A DNA stretch of 64,000 nt, from assembly GCA_003290165.1 (NCBI GenBank), contig QNQO01000598.1, positions 372,001 to 436,000 on the forward strand. The letters are read 5' to 3'. The position numbers and the translations under genes are program-made. This DNA comes from Berberis thunbergii. Its lineage: Eukaryota > Streptophyta > Magnoliopsida > Ranunculales > Berberidaceae. The stretch's first letter is position 1. Each line of letters opens with the position of its first letter. Under the pieces are notes generated by a model, which saw only the letters and a list, made by a program, of their open reading frames with translations, made no database searches and was not told the DNA's origin. Shown here in pieces: positions 32,297 to 43,689 of the stretch.

Positions 32297-35059
32297 TGGT
32301 TGATCGATTTCAAATCATACCGCAAGCGCACGGTTATCTATTGAGTTAGATAACGACAAATATGGGTCGAATCCAATAAGGAGAGCTATAAAGTTAGGAA
32401 AACTAATCTTCAAATCTCTTTTGAAACTTAACCTAGTTAGAAAAGAAGTGATTGGTGAAGTGTTTAAAATAAAAATGCAAAGTAAAACCTATATGTGAGA
32501 GTTAGGGCTTTGAGTTTACCATCATGATTAGATGACACCGTTAGGCCACTCTTCGATTAATCTTTCCCAAATCATTAACACATCCTAATATAGATTCTCA
32601 TCTCACTCTAGGATGGAGAATATGGCATTATGAGGAATTGATTTAAAGCCTAAATTATATTACTAGCCAAGAATCAAATGTGGATTTAAAAGCATATAAG
32701 GAATCCATACTTAAATGAAACACCAAATATCTAACAATTCACAATTAAACTTTGATTAATAATATGTAAAAATTGTAAAGAGCTTGTTAGAGAAATGCAA
32801 GGATAGAAACTTATCTAATCTTAAGCTTAAGAAGTAGAAGAAGAAAGTATAAATTGAATTCATATGATGAAACACAAAACATCTTACTTACCTTATAGGT
32901 TCATGATACAACCAAGCTACAAGATCAATCTAACTAAACTTGCTTCTCTAATACATGAAAATGGTGAGAACTAATCTAAAAGAGAGCCATCTTGGAGCTA
33001 TCCTCACATGGGCTCACCGACACCCTAAGGTGGGATGTTAGCCAAACATGGCAAGCTTTAAGCATTCCCTCCACTTATTACTCTAAACTCTACAAATACT
33101 ACAACTTCTCTCAATTTGATTACAACTCTTTGATTTTCTTTTGCCTTCCAAAGTATACTCCAAACATGAGGTATTTATAGGTGATAAAGTGTGAGATGGT
33201 AGAATAAAATAAGGAAAAATATGGTGGAATAAAATAAGAAAAATATAAGGGAATATATTGGAGAATGGATGGTGAAATAAGGAAAAGATAAAAGAATATG
33301 GTGGAATAAAATAAGAAAAAGATAAGGGAATATGTTGAATAATGGATGATGGAGTATGTAGAGATTTCTTTTGGCTAGGATGAAGTTGCCATGTGGATTT
33401 CTAAATCTTCAAATTAATTTTTCTCGATATCCATAAATGATAGTGCTTTGAGGGTTTGACTTCATGAACCTTAGGCATGAAAATCTTTGGTAATGCATGT
33501 GTTATCTTCCAATGGGCTTTGTTGTTGAACTAATCTTATTGTGTCATTTTGTGCGTATTTGATGATTAATACTTGAATTCCTGCATTATACACAAAATAC
33601 ACATAATGAAAGTATTTTATTAGATAATAGAACATAACAAATATAGAATTAGGAAGATAACACATGCATTACCAAAGATTTTTAAACCCAAGGTCCATGA
33701 AGTCAAGCCCACAAAACCATCATCTACAAATCTCGAGAAAATTAATTTAAAGATTTGGACATCCACATGGCAACTTCATCATAGCCAAAAGGAATCTCTA
33801 CACACTCTACCATCCATTCTCCAACATATTTCGTGATATTTTTTTTATTTTATCCTTATTTTGGTCCACCATATTCTTTTATTTTTCCCTTATTTTATTC
33901 CACCATCCATTATCCAACATATTCCCCGATCTTTCCACCATATTCTTTTTTATCTTTCCCTTATTTTATTCCACCATATTTTTTTTTTATCTTTCCCTTA
34001 TTTTATTCCACCATTCATTTTCCAACATGTTCCCTTATTTTATACTTAATTTATTTCTCCATCTCACACTTCTTCACCTATAAATACCCCAAGCTTGGAG
34101 TATCGAAAGAGATATATTTTTTAGGAGAGAATTTTGGAGTTAGAAATTTAGAGCTTTGAAGTTATTGTTGTAAGTTTTTGTAATTTTCCTTTACATTTAT
34201 GTTTATCACCATGGCCTAGGGTCTGTCATGTGTGGCTAACTTCACCTAAGGGTGTGGAAAGCCCCATGGGACCATTTAGGTCCACTTAGATTGGTTGTTT
34301 TAACATCTCATGTATTTAGAACTTGTGCAATGTTAGCTTTGTTTAGTGACTTTGGTTCAATCTCATTTATGAAGATGTTAGAAGTGTTGTCTTTCATTAA
34401 TGTGGATACATCACTTGCTTTTATTTTCATCAATAAAAAGTCTAAACTATAGTCTTCATTTCATATTGTTTTAACACGTCCTCTATTTAATGATTAAGGT
34501 TCTTTTTATTTAAGACTCACAAGCCACTTAATCTATCTCATGGGTTTTGAGGTTATTTACTTGAAGTCTAGCATGAATTTTGAATGTTAACATATGGGAG
34601 ATTAGATCCATAGTATTTCATTTCAATATGGATTCTTTGGATGCATTAATTCCATGCTTTTATGATAGACTAAATGATCCATATGGCTTGATGTTTAAGT
34701 ACTTAAAAGTTACATTTTCCAACTTAATGTCAGATGAGAATCTTGCTCAGGGTGTGCTCGTGAGTATGTTTGAATAACAACTAGAAGTGTGGTCTAATAG
34801 GGTTATCAATCCATGGTGGTGACCCCTAAATCCCTAAAATTTCCTCTCTCAAATTTCATTTTAAGCTAGATTTATGTTTGTTCTTAATCTTTAGAAACAT
34901 CATTCAAAACCTTTTTTTTACTACATTAAGAATTTTAAGTTGATTTTCAAAATTAGTATTCAAAACTTTAGCTCTCCTTGTGGGATTCGACTCATATTTG
35001 TCGTTATTTAACTCAAGAGATAATATTGCACTTGCAGTTTGATTTGAGATCAATCAACT
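32297..35059. repeat. 2.76-kb inverted repeat (foldback) with a 141-bp loop
   Basis: The left arm (32297-33510) and right arm (33652-35059) are inverted, diverged copies. The outer ends pair over 'tgatcgatttcaaatca' and 'gataacgacaaatatg'. The inner ends pair perfectly for 22 bp at 33489-33510 and 33652-33673. Between these, both arms carry a block of GGTGGAATAAAATAAG-type repeats (33200-33350 and its complement 33830-34030) and a stretch 'gaagttgccatgtggat' or its complement. Some middle parts no longer pair. There is no coding capacity; the open frames at 33833-34159 are translations of the T-rich repeat. It may be a large foldback transposon or two head-to-head copies of one element. Confidence 0.85.
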
Positions 35060-35657
35060 TCACTCTCCCTGAAAAATTCAAATTCTCAAGATTTTCAAGC
35101 CAACTCCGAACCCCTTATGCATGTAGGGTTTCCGACATACAAACGCCTGTACTAACTTCACCAAAGGGCTTGATCGGAGTAGAGTTGTTCTCTCGACCTT
35201 CAACAGCTCCAATCGAATTTCACAATCTGCCACTCCTTTTTTTGCGGGAAAGCGAAGGAGAAGTAAGAGGAAGAGAATATGAGATCTTGGGCAGGGAAAA
35301 AGTCAGCGAAACACGTCGCAGACAGAGGAATCGCAACGTTTGAGCTTTTTGCAGGGAGAAAAGTTGAGGAAGAAGAAGGGGGAAATCATATTTATATTTG
35401 GGTGGCTATTCGCTCCTATGGGAAATCTGAGGGCACCCCACCTAAAAAATTCTAGAAAAATAAAAATAAAATTTAAAAAAATGAATCTTAAATCATACTA
35501 AATTTACACTTTCGAAATAAATTTCAAAAACTCAAAAATTAAGCAAATTAGTCAAACCAAAAATTTAAGAGTGTTATATCATATACACCTCAAAAGAAAT
35601 CTCGTCCTCAAGATTGCCTAGGATAGAAGCTTCGGATAGGACTGTCACATCCTATCC
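35060..35657. other. Non-coding, nothing recognised
   Basis: A short open frame at 34978-35343 crosses the foldback border and shows no family features. After 35380 the sequence is very A-rich. Confidence 0.4.
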
Positions 35658-36430
35658 TCAAGCTCCTAATACAACAAAGTCATATACAAAGGTTTGATCC
35701 CCCAAAGAAAACCCAAAACTTGGAAACAAATCATACAACACATACCCTCCTAGTGGGGACTCGACTTGAAATATCGTAGGTAAGGGTGTGGTGGCTAGGT
35801 GTTTTCTAACCACAAGCTCCCTGGAATTAAAAGATCTAAATGCACCAGTGTCCAGCAACACTATCAATCGAGAAAATGGGGTATGCACTATACCTGCCAT
35901 GGTAACATGCCAAACTAATAAGCTAATAACATGAGTTAACATGCCAATTACAATAACATTTATTCAATCACACCACTAAAGTATCAACCTAATCACCACT
36001 ACAAGCATGTTAAGTACAAAGATATATAACATAACATAACTAATGTGCTTAAGTAAACAAACTTTCCCCCGACCTTATCTTGACCAAGAATGGCAGTGTA
36101 CACACGCACTGACTGCAGCTGGGAAAAGTCTGAATAGGATGAATCTAACACTGACGAGCAAAGTGGCCTAGTTGGCCACAAGTGAAACAACGACGGGGCG
36201 GAGCCTCTTGATCTCTAGGCAAAGACAATTACGTCAGTCGTGGCACCTCTCTGTGCAAATGGTCTCACTGACCCTGCCCATTGGCAAGCGAAACCTGACC
36301 CTGAGGCCTTTGCCTTCCACTAGGATCACCTCGTCTCAAATCTCTGACATTCCCACCTCTAACAGGTCCGCCACGACTTGGGTATCTCTGTTGATATTGT
36401 TGTTCCTGAGATCTTTGTGTCTCATAAGAC
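35658..36430 (-). pseudogene. Gypsy-type gag zinc knuckle and aspartic protease remnant
   Basis: On the minus strand, 36190-36145 reads FTCGQLGHFARQC, a CCHC knuckle whose first cysteine has become arginine. It is followed by VRVYTAILGQDKVGG, the usual linker before protease in Gypsy elements. The frame 35942-35658 then gives VLLDTGAFRSFNS (active-site DTG), LPTIFQVESPLGGYVL and FVYDFVVLGA. This is Ty3/Gypsy protease wording and would cleave the polyprotein. Upstream glutamine- and arginine-rich sequence (to about 36420) fits the gag tail. RT and everything after it are missing at the left edge. Confidence 0.8.
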
Positions 36431-37001
36431 CTAGAGGCTTTCTTGATTGGCTAACAGACATTCGAACTCCACAATAGAGGGTTGAGTTGGCCAACCATGA
36501 ATCGTCGTGACAATCTCGGTATACTCGAGCTTTAGTCCGTGGATAATTAATTTTTTCTTGTCTTCATTAAAATTTTAGGCAAGGTCTATTTATGATTTCA
36601 TGACATAAATTTTTTATTTTCAAAAATATTCTCTAATAGACACACCTCCTTGTCTAGAGTTCATCAATTCATTTTCCAAGAACTACAGGAAGGCATCATT
36701 TTGTTCTCGAAAATAGGGATTCAAATATATCCCAGGATCTTTTGGGTGTGTTTGCATTTTCAATGTGATGAAGCATCTCATCCTCGATTGTCGTCTTAAG
36801 CACATAAAGTGCCTTTCCAGCGTTAACTTCCCACTTCTTGAATTCAACACCGTTCTCCCTTGGCGGTGGTACAGTCTCACTGCAGCCAACAACCTGCAAC
36901 AAGTCTTGTCCTTGCAAATAGAACTTTATCCTTATCTGCCAACTCTTATAATTGTGATATAAGCCCACCAGTTGTGCCAGCGAGATCTCCCATCGCGACA
37001 A
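36431..37001 (-). pseudogene. Copia-type gag (UBN2-like) remnant
   Basis: From 37001 the minus strand reads YKSWQIRIKFYLQGQDLLQV, then AGKALYVLKTTIEDEMLHHI and SWDIFESLFSRTKQ. After a shift come LENELMNSRQGGVSIREYF and later HGLKLEYTEIVTTIHGWPTQ. This is the UBN2-type gag of plant Ty1-copia elements. It is joined on the same strand and in order to a Gypsy-type knuckle and protease, see the findings. Stops occur at two or more places. Confidence 0.85.
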
Positions 37002-37114
37002 GGTGCAATTTTCTTTGTGCTACCGAGTAAGCTTGGTCCTAGACTAGTTTGCTTCACAGTCTAGAATTGCGCACGAATGAGCTCCGACGGGTAGCGTCTC
37101 ACCAACAGTCCCTA

Positions 37115-37327
37115 ACCGCTCTGATACAAAATTGTTGGGAAATTGAAGGAGAATTTGAACTTATAAAACAGTGAATTTTATTGAACTCTCAAAGATGCTA
37201 CAAATTCACACCCACTATTGACTAAACTCACAAGTGAGATTATTTTGCTTCCATGCCATCAAAACTCAACCCTCACCCCTATTTATGCTAGTTTTAAGTT
37301 GGTGGATTCTAACTCTCAGACCTTTTT
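37115..37327 (-). repeat. PBS and part of an LTR belonging to the gag remnant
   Basis: On the minus strand, TGTATCAGAGCGG at 37129-37117 is one or two changes from the TGGTATCAGAGC primer site complementary to initiator tRNA-Met. The LTR would end at CCCAACA about 37133 and extend right. It is cut at about 37327 by the LINE. The AT-rich 37140-37320 segment therefore represents only the last 190 bp or so of the LTR. Confidence 0.65.
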
Positions 37328-40300
37328 TATTTCCTTTGTTTATGCTAAATGCATTGTGTAGGAGAGAAGGAAGCTATGAGTGAGAATGGAACATTGGCGG
37401 TTCAGTATGATGTCCCTTGGATGGTTGGTGGAGATTTTAATGCAGTTGCTAGTGACAATGATAAGTTAGGAGGGAATTCCCCTTCCTTGATCCGCATGAC
37501 TAACTTTTCGGACTGTATTGAGCATTGGGGGCTTCTAGATTGTGGGTTTATTGGCCCTTGGTTTACTTGGTGCAACAATAGGCGTGGGAGTGATCGTATT
37601 TGGGCTAGGCTAGACAGAGTTTTTGTGAACTCGTCGTGGAAATCTCAGTTACTTTACAAGAAGGTGGAGCATTTACAGCGTACTTTTTTGAATCATACTC
37701 CCATCCTGGCCTCTATGTCAGTGCAGTCTATAGTTGGTTTTTCTCCTTTCAGGTTTTTAAATATGTGGGAGACGCACTCGTCTTTTGAGGAGCTGGTTGA
37801 GTTGACTTGGAAAACGGAGGTGGCTAGTATGAGGCGCTTGATGTGGTGGATGTTAAATTCAAAACTCTCCATAGAGCTCTTATCTTATGGAATAGAGAAG
37901 TTTTCGGTAATGTTTTTAGCAGGATTAGGACCCTAGAAGATGAGATGAGCCTATGGGAAATATTCTAATTTCTGGATGGGATGGGATGGTATTGGCAGTA
38001 ATGGTCTTAATGTGGAGGCTAATTAGAATGTCAATTTGTGCTACAATTTGAGCAGATGCCAGTCAAAATACAGACTAGCACTTAAACAAGAGCAATTGTA
38101 TTGGATGCAGAAAGCAGAGGAAAACAAACTTTAAGGAAGGGGATGCTTGCACCAAGTATTTTTTTTGCTTTGGTTAAATCGAAACAAAAAATATCTATTT
38201 CTACTATTAGTTTGCAGTGTGGAAGGGAGATTTCTAAGGTAGGAGAAATTATTCAAGAAGCTTTTTTAACGTCTTCTTACTGCTCAGGATGTTTGTGAAC
38301 ACAATCCATAGATGTTGAGTTGTATTCGGTTATTTCTGGTTTGGATTGCGATCAGTTAGTCAGTAGTCCGACATTGAAAGAGGTGAAACAGACGACCTTT
38401 AGCATCCCAAAGAATAGTGCTCCAGGGCCAAATGGGTTCACTGCTGGTTTCTTTCAGTTTTGCTGGAAGATTGTTGCGATTGACATTTGGAAAGTGGCCA
38501 TTTAGTTCTTTGAGGGTGAGGCTCTACCGTCGGCTTTTTCAACGAACTTTATTGCCTTGATTCCTAAGGTGGATTCGCCAGGTTCTTTTTTTGACTTTCG
38601 TCCTATTAGTTTTTGTAACGTCATATATAAAATTTTCAGTAAATTACTTTGCAATAGACTAGCTTTACTGTCGCCAGAGATGGTGGCTAGGGAACAGGGT
38701 GCCTTTGTAAGGGGTAGATCTATTGTGGAAAATATTGGTTTGGCTCAGGAGATGGTGAGAGATATTAATAAAAATGTCACGGGTGGAAATGTGGTTCTGA
38801 AGATTGACATGGAAAAGTCTTATGACTGTTTGGAATGGTCTTTACTTTTGGTGATGCTTAAGAGGTTCGGTTTCTCGAATAGTCTTTCATCTTTTTACCA
38901 ATTGTATCGCTCACTGTGAATTTTTGGTTTTGTTGCAAGGAGTGTACAATGGGTATTTTAAATCCTCTAGGGGGCTGAGGCAAGGTGATCCACTTTTTCC
39001 TATGTTGTTCATAATTGCAACGGAGGTCCTTAATAGAGGGTTGAAGGCTATTTTTAATACTCTCAGACATTGCTCGCCCATTACGCACCTTTTGTATACA
39101 GATGATACACTGATTTTTCTCAACGGGAGGAAGTCTTCGGTCACAAGATGTATGAAATTTTTTGAAAGATATGTCAAGGCCTCGGGTTAGAAGATTAATG
39201 CAGGTAAAAGTTCTTTTATGGTGGAGGAAAAAGCCTCAGCTAAGCAAGTGGTTGCTATTAAGACATACACAGGATTTCAATTTAGAGTGTCCCCAATGAA
39301 ATACTTGGGTGTCCCTATTTTTCAGGAAAAATGCAAAAGTATTTTTTTTATGAGCTGATGATTAAGATTCAGAAGATAATTAGTGGCTGGAAGGCAAAGT
39401 TGTTATCGCCTGGTGGGAGACTGGTTTTGATCAAGCATGTGGTAAGCTCCATGCCAGTCATCTCTAGAATTTAGAAATTGTTGATGGGTTTTTTCTAGAG
39501 GGACTATGAAGGCAAGTTGAAGATAAAATGGGTATCTTGGGACAATATTTGTTTTCCTTGGGAAGAAAAAGATTTGGGGGTTAGAAGTCTTGTAACTGTC
39601 ACAAGAGCTTTTCGAATCAAAGCTTTGTGGAATCTACTTAATGCCAACTCTTTGTGGGCTAATTTTATGAGAGGCAAATACGGGAAGGCAAGGGTTCCTT
39701 TGATTTACCAGGTGGATAAACAGGGATCTTCGCCGATTATGAAAGAAATTATGAAGTTAAAATCGGGTTTTGTTAGCAATTGTGTTTGGTGCACTGGTAA
39801 TGGGAATTCAAGCTTTTTTGCAGCAAACTGGAATCTTATGACTGTTTTTATAAGGTCGGAGGAGTTAGTGGAGCAAGGTGTTTGGCCTACGGTCTATGAG
39901 GTTCAGAGTGGAGATTTTGAATTGGTGAGCTCGGCAGTGAGAGATTTGCCAAGGGTACTTTATGATGACAGAATCCAGAGTGGTGATCAGTGTAGTGATA
40001 CTTGTATTTGGACTCCTGATTCGGATGGTTTATTTAGTACTCGTTCAGCCTATGAGTTGTTTTGCAACAAGAGAGAAAAATCTTTATTATTTAACAAGAT
40101 TTCTCTTTTGCCTTTCAGAATCTCAGTTTTTGTTTGGAAGTTGTTATTGAAGGGAGTTCCAGTCGATGGGGAACTACACCGTTGCGGTTTTAGTTTAGCC
40201 TCTAGGTGTTATTGTTGTGTAGCGCCGAATGTAGAGACTTTAAAACATTTTTTCTTATATGGCAGTCTAGCAGCGGGTGTTTGGAAACATTTTGAAATTA

Positions 40301-41065
40301 TTTTGATGTCCATGTGAGAAGGCCAACAAAATTTCTATGGTGTTGACAGTGTGGTTTAGGAGGGCTAACAAGAACACACAAGTTGGGATTTTTTATTTCT
40401 GAACTCCTATGTTTATATTATGGGAGATCTGAAAACAACAGTATAGGGGAGTGTATGAGAATGACAAGCCTAGTACGATGACAGTTATTTTGTTGGTTCA
40501 AAGGGGTTTATGGTTGGCAAATTCCTTCGTATATCCCAAGCGAATTAGTGAAAGGAAGGAGCCGATATTGGCCTTGGGTCAGCCTATTTCACCGATTGTT
40601 AATAAAGGGAATAAAATTGTTTACTGAAGCTTCCCTCCGAAAGATTTTGTTGCACTCAATGCTGACAGCTCATCGAGGAGTGATAAGGCAACTGCTGGAA
40701 TTATCATTAGAAATAATTTGGGTATTTTTATTGCGGCTAAGCAAATTATTCTTGGAACATGTTCTAATAATAGTGCTGAGGTTTTAACGGTTTATGAGGG
40801 GATGCGAATGTGTAATAGGCTGGGGTGCAGGAAAGTGATTATTCAAACTGACTCTAAAATTGTACGTGGCTAGTTTTATAAGGACTATAAAATTTTGTGG
40901 TACTTTGAGAATGTCTGGCAAGAAATTAGAAGGTTAGTAGAAGACATGGTGATTGGGTTTGTGCATATATTTTGGGAAGCCAACGCGGTGGCAGATGCGC
41001 TAGCGGATAGAGCTCAAAATGAGGGCTTGACACGAGAGTTCAGGCAATTGGATATCCCTAGCTAA
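37328..41065 (+). pseudogene. 5'-truncated plant L1 LINE ORF2: endonuclease, RT, zf-RVT, RNase H
   Basis: The element starts inside the AP-endonuclease: SFVYAKC, then VPWMVGGDFNAVASDNDKLG, FTWCNNRRGSDRIWARLDRV, and NHTPILASM where active enzymes have SDHxPI. RT follows at 38557-39345 in three frames: MIPKVDSPGSFFDFRPISFC, GAFVRGRSIVENI, VLKIDMEKSYDCLEW, GLRQGDPLFPMLFI, and a YTDD catalytic box at about 39098 (usually YADD). 39517-40317 holds LGVRSLVTVTRAFRIKALWN and, near its end, the zinc-binding zf-RVT domain (RISVFVWKLLLKGVPVDGEL, CYCC). RNase H ends the ORF (40690-41065): NNSAEVLTVYEGM, IIQTDSKIV, EANAVADALADRA. Many stops and shifts. ORF1 and the N-terminal endonuclease are gone, as expected from incomplete reverse transcription. 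Confidence 0.93.
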
Positions 41066-42160
41066 TAGGATTGTCGGCTTGGTGCTCTTGGATAGGAGTC
41101 AGACTCTTTACGTTTGTGTTGCTAAATGACAGAGCCTAGGGTGTTGGGAACTCAGGAGCTATTTTGCTGGGTTATTGGCAGCAGTGAGTAGGCAGTGTTT
41201 GCAGGGACGTGTTTCCGCAGGGTCGTGATCTTGGAGCAGTCCAAGAATCTGTTGTGTTAGGGATCAGCAGGCTTTGGTGTTGTTATTTGCAGTTGCACTT
41301 TATTTTCACTTGGAGAGTAAGTTGTTGTTGTTCGTGCTGCGGTGGCTGCTGCTGAAGCCGTTTGGCCAGAACACAGTTATATTTAAAACCAGGTTGGAGC
41401 AGCATGGGAACCCATAGGGCTGGTCGGATTTGGCACAGCGTTTTGGTGCAGAATTTGGAGCAACGATGCTGCTAGGAAATTTGTCGTGTTGTCGTGCAGG
41501 CTGCTAGATGTTGTTGAAGCTGTTGTGGTGGCTGATTAGGTGATATTTCTTAGGCTTTCTTGGTTGCTTGGCAGCATGCAATTTTATTAGTTATTAGTCT
41601 TGTGGTTCTCGGCTCTTTCCTTTGTTGAGTAAGGTCTATTTCTTGAGTACCTTATCTCTTGAGTTAGGCCTTACCTTTTGAGTTAGGCCTTACCTCTTGA
41701 GTTTTTCTTGAGCAAGGCCTTTTTCTCTTAAGTAAAGCCTCCTCTTGAGTTTTCTCTTGAGAAAGGTCTTATCTCTAGAGTATTTTGAGATTAGGTTTTG
41801 AAACTAGATATTGGTTTTTTCTTTTTTCTAGGATTGTTTCCACTGTTTTTTATTTCGGGTAAAGTCGTAACGTACCCCCGACGTGGTGTAAAAGTTTTTG
41901 CTATAGTAATAAAGGTCTGGCATCCCATGGTTGCCCCTCCCTTCCAGAGGTTAATTTTAAAAAAAAAATTTAAGTTGGTGGAAAACTTGAGATTTTTCTT
42001 ATGGAAGTTTCTATTAGATCCACTTTTTCTAGATTTCTCTACAAATATCTTAAGCTTTAGTTGTTTCTAGATTCATTATCTTTTAGAGATATCATGAGTG
42101 GAGTGGGAGACTTGAAGTCTCTAGAGAGTACTAGAGTCTGTGGTGACTCTCAACAAAACC
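41066..42160 (+). other. LINE 3' region with short tandem repeats
   Basis: There is no open frame of note. GTTGTTG- and GCTG-rich sequence runs to about 41560. From 41640 to 41790 a unit near 'cttgagttaggccttacct' is repeated about six times with variation. A ten-A run at 41959-41968 might be the LINE tail, but no target duplication can be matched to the 5' side, so the 3' limit stays open. Confidence 0.5.
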
Positions 42161-43689
42161 ACCAATAAAAGGGGTTCCCAAACCTACTTGCAAAGTTTTT
42201 GACCAAAAAAACTTGGATTGACTCCGAGAGAAAACTCCTTCAAAACTGGCATGTCTCTTTCTCTCCCTCCCAATTTTGCCGGAACGAACTGTTTTCGGCG
42301 TCTTTCCTCCTCTCTCGACTTTTCTCTCTCTCTTTTCTAGTTCCTTAACTTTGTTTGGAAGTTTTTACGTAGAACTGGATTGGTTTAGTGAAGGTGATGA
42401 TGGTAGACTTGAGGATGATAATAATAGACGTGAGGGTGGGCATTGTATGTGAAGGTGTACATTATGCTCCATTATTGGAGGAAGCGATGAAGATGAACAA
42501 TTTCGAGATGAAAAACAACTCACTGCACTTGAGATCACACCCTCCACTTGAGATGAACTTGCATGGGTTTATTTTTGTTGTTGTGATTATTGTAATATCA
42601 TGTTTATTTCCTTTTTCGTTTATTTTGAAGCCACATTGTTATTGTCATGCTTATTTGTAAATTTGTGTTGTAGTTGGTGGATTTTTCTTCTCTAAAACTT
42701 ATTTGTTTGTTATTGTTTCTTGGTTTTAGTTGATAACTTCACTTTTTTGTTTGTTTTTATGGTAAGTTTGATAAAGTTGGGTGTTGTTATTATTGTTTGT
42801 CAATTATTTTAAATTTACTTACAAGGTTATGATTATTACGTAGGATCTTCTCATGGATGTAATAAATTTTGATATGCCTTCAGACGATGTTGACAACTCG
42901 AAATTACTTCAAGCCGATTAGGAAGAGACCAACCTTCTAGATGTAATCATTTTCTTCATTACATTACTTAACATAGTATTTAAATATAATTTGTTTGATT
43001 TACTTAATGTAAAAGGATGATTATCATGTTGAAGACAGGGCTTATGTCGATACAAATGGTGAGAATAGTGAGGCTAATATTGAGATAAATTATGAGGCTA
43101 ATCATGAGGCCAACAACCATGGAGAAGAAAGAACACTTGAGGAGGTAGTTGAAGATGGTGATTTTTTCCTACGGAAGAGGTAAGGTTAATTCGTGCATTT
43201 AATGTTCTTCTTAACAAGTTTATTGTTCTTCCTAACATTTTTTTTGTTTGATGGTGTTCCCATTGAGGTCACAAACTTAACCTTAGATTCTGAAATAGAA
43301 CCTGGTTCTGACCAGATTCCCACAAGATCAGGCGAACCCAGACTTATCCTTGCACACCACCAATACCCCTTCTTCCACCACCACCACCCCTTCCTCAACC
43401 ATCACCATCACCTCTTCCTCTATTCACCACCTTGAGCACCCCCTTGTTCTTCCTCTTCCACGGGCACAAGCATTCCTTGAAGCAAATCAAATACTTTTTT
43501 TTGCCATCAGAGGATTACCTTATTAACATTCCTGCCTTCATCAATAGAGACCTTGAGCAGCTTAAGAGCCTCATCCATCGCCTTTTTCTACTAGGAAACA
43601 TTTGATCTTAAATAAAACAATGAAAATTTGTATTTGACATGTATAGTTAAATTACCGTATTGTTCAATAGAAACAATTGTTTTCTTAGG
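42161..43689. other. Unidentified region with short open frames
   Basis: 42290-42360 is C- and T-rich like a leader. Open segments follow at 42388-42660 (MKVMMVDLRMIIIDV...) and, past intron-like AT-rich DNA, around 42850-43190 with acidic and asparagine-rich wording (DMPSDDVDNSKLLQAD, then ANHEANNHGEERTLEEVVED). This may be one decayed gene in several exons, perhaps part of the same transposon as the mobile-domain gene. I recognise no domain. CCACCACC repeats lie at 43370-43410. Confidence 0.35.

Noticed and set aside
33833..34159. 108-residue aromatic-rich open frame
   Set aside because: It is produced by the TTTCCCTTATTTTATTCC-type repeats of the foldback arm and has no counterpart when the other arm is read.
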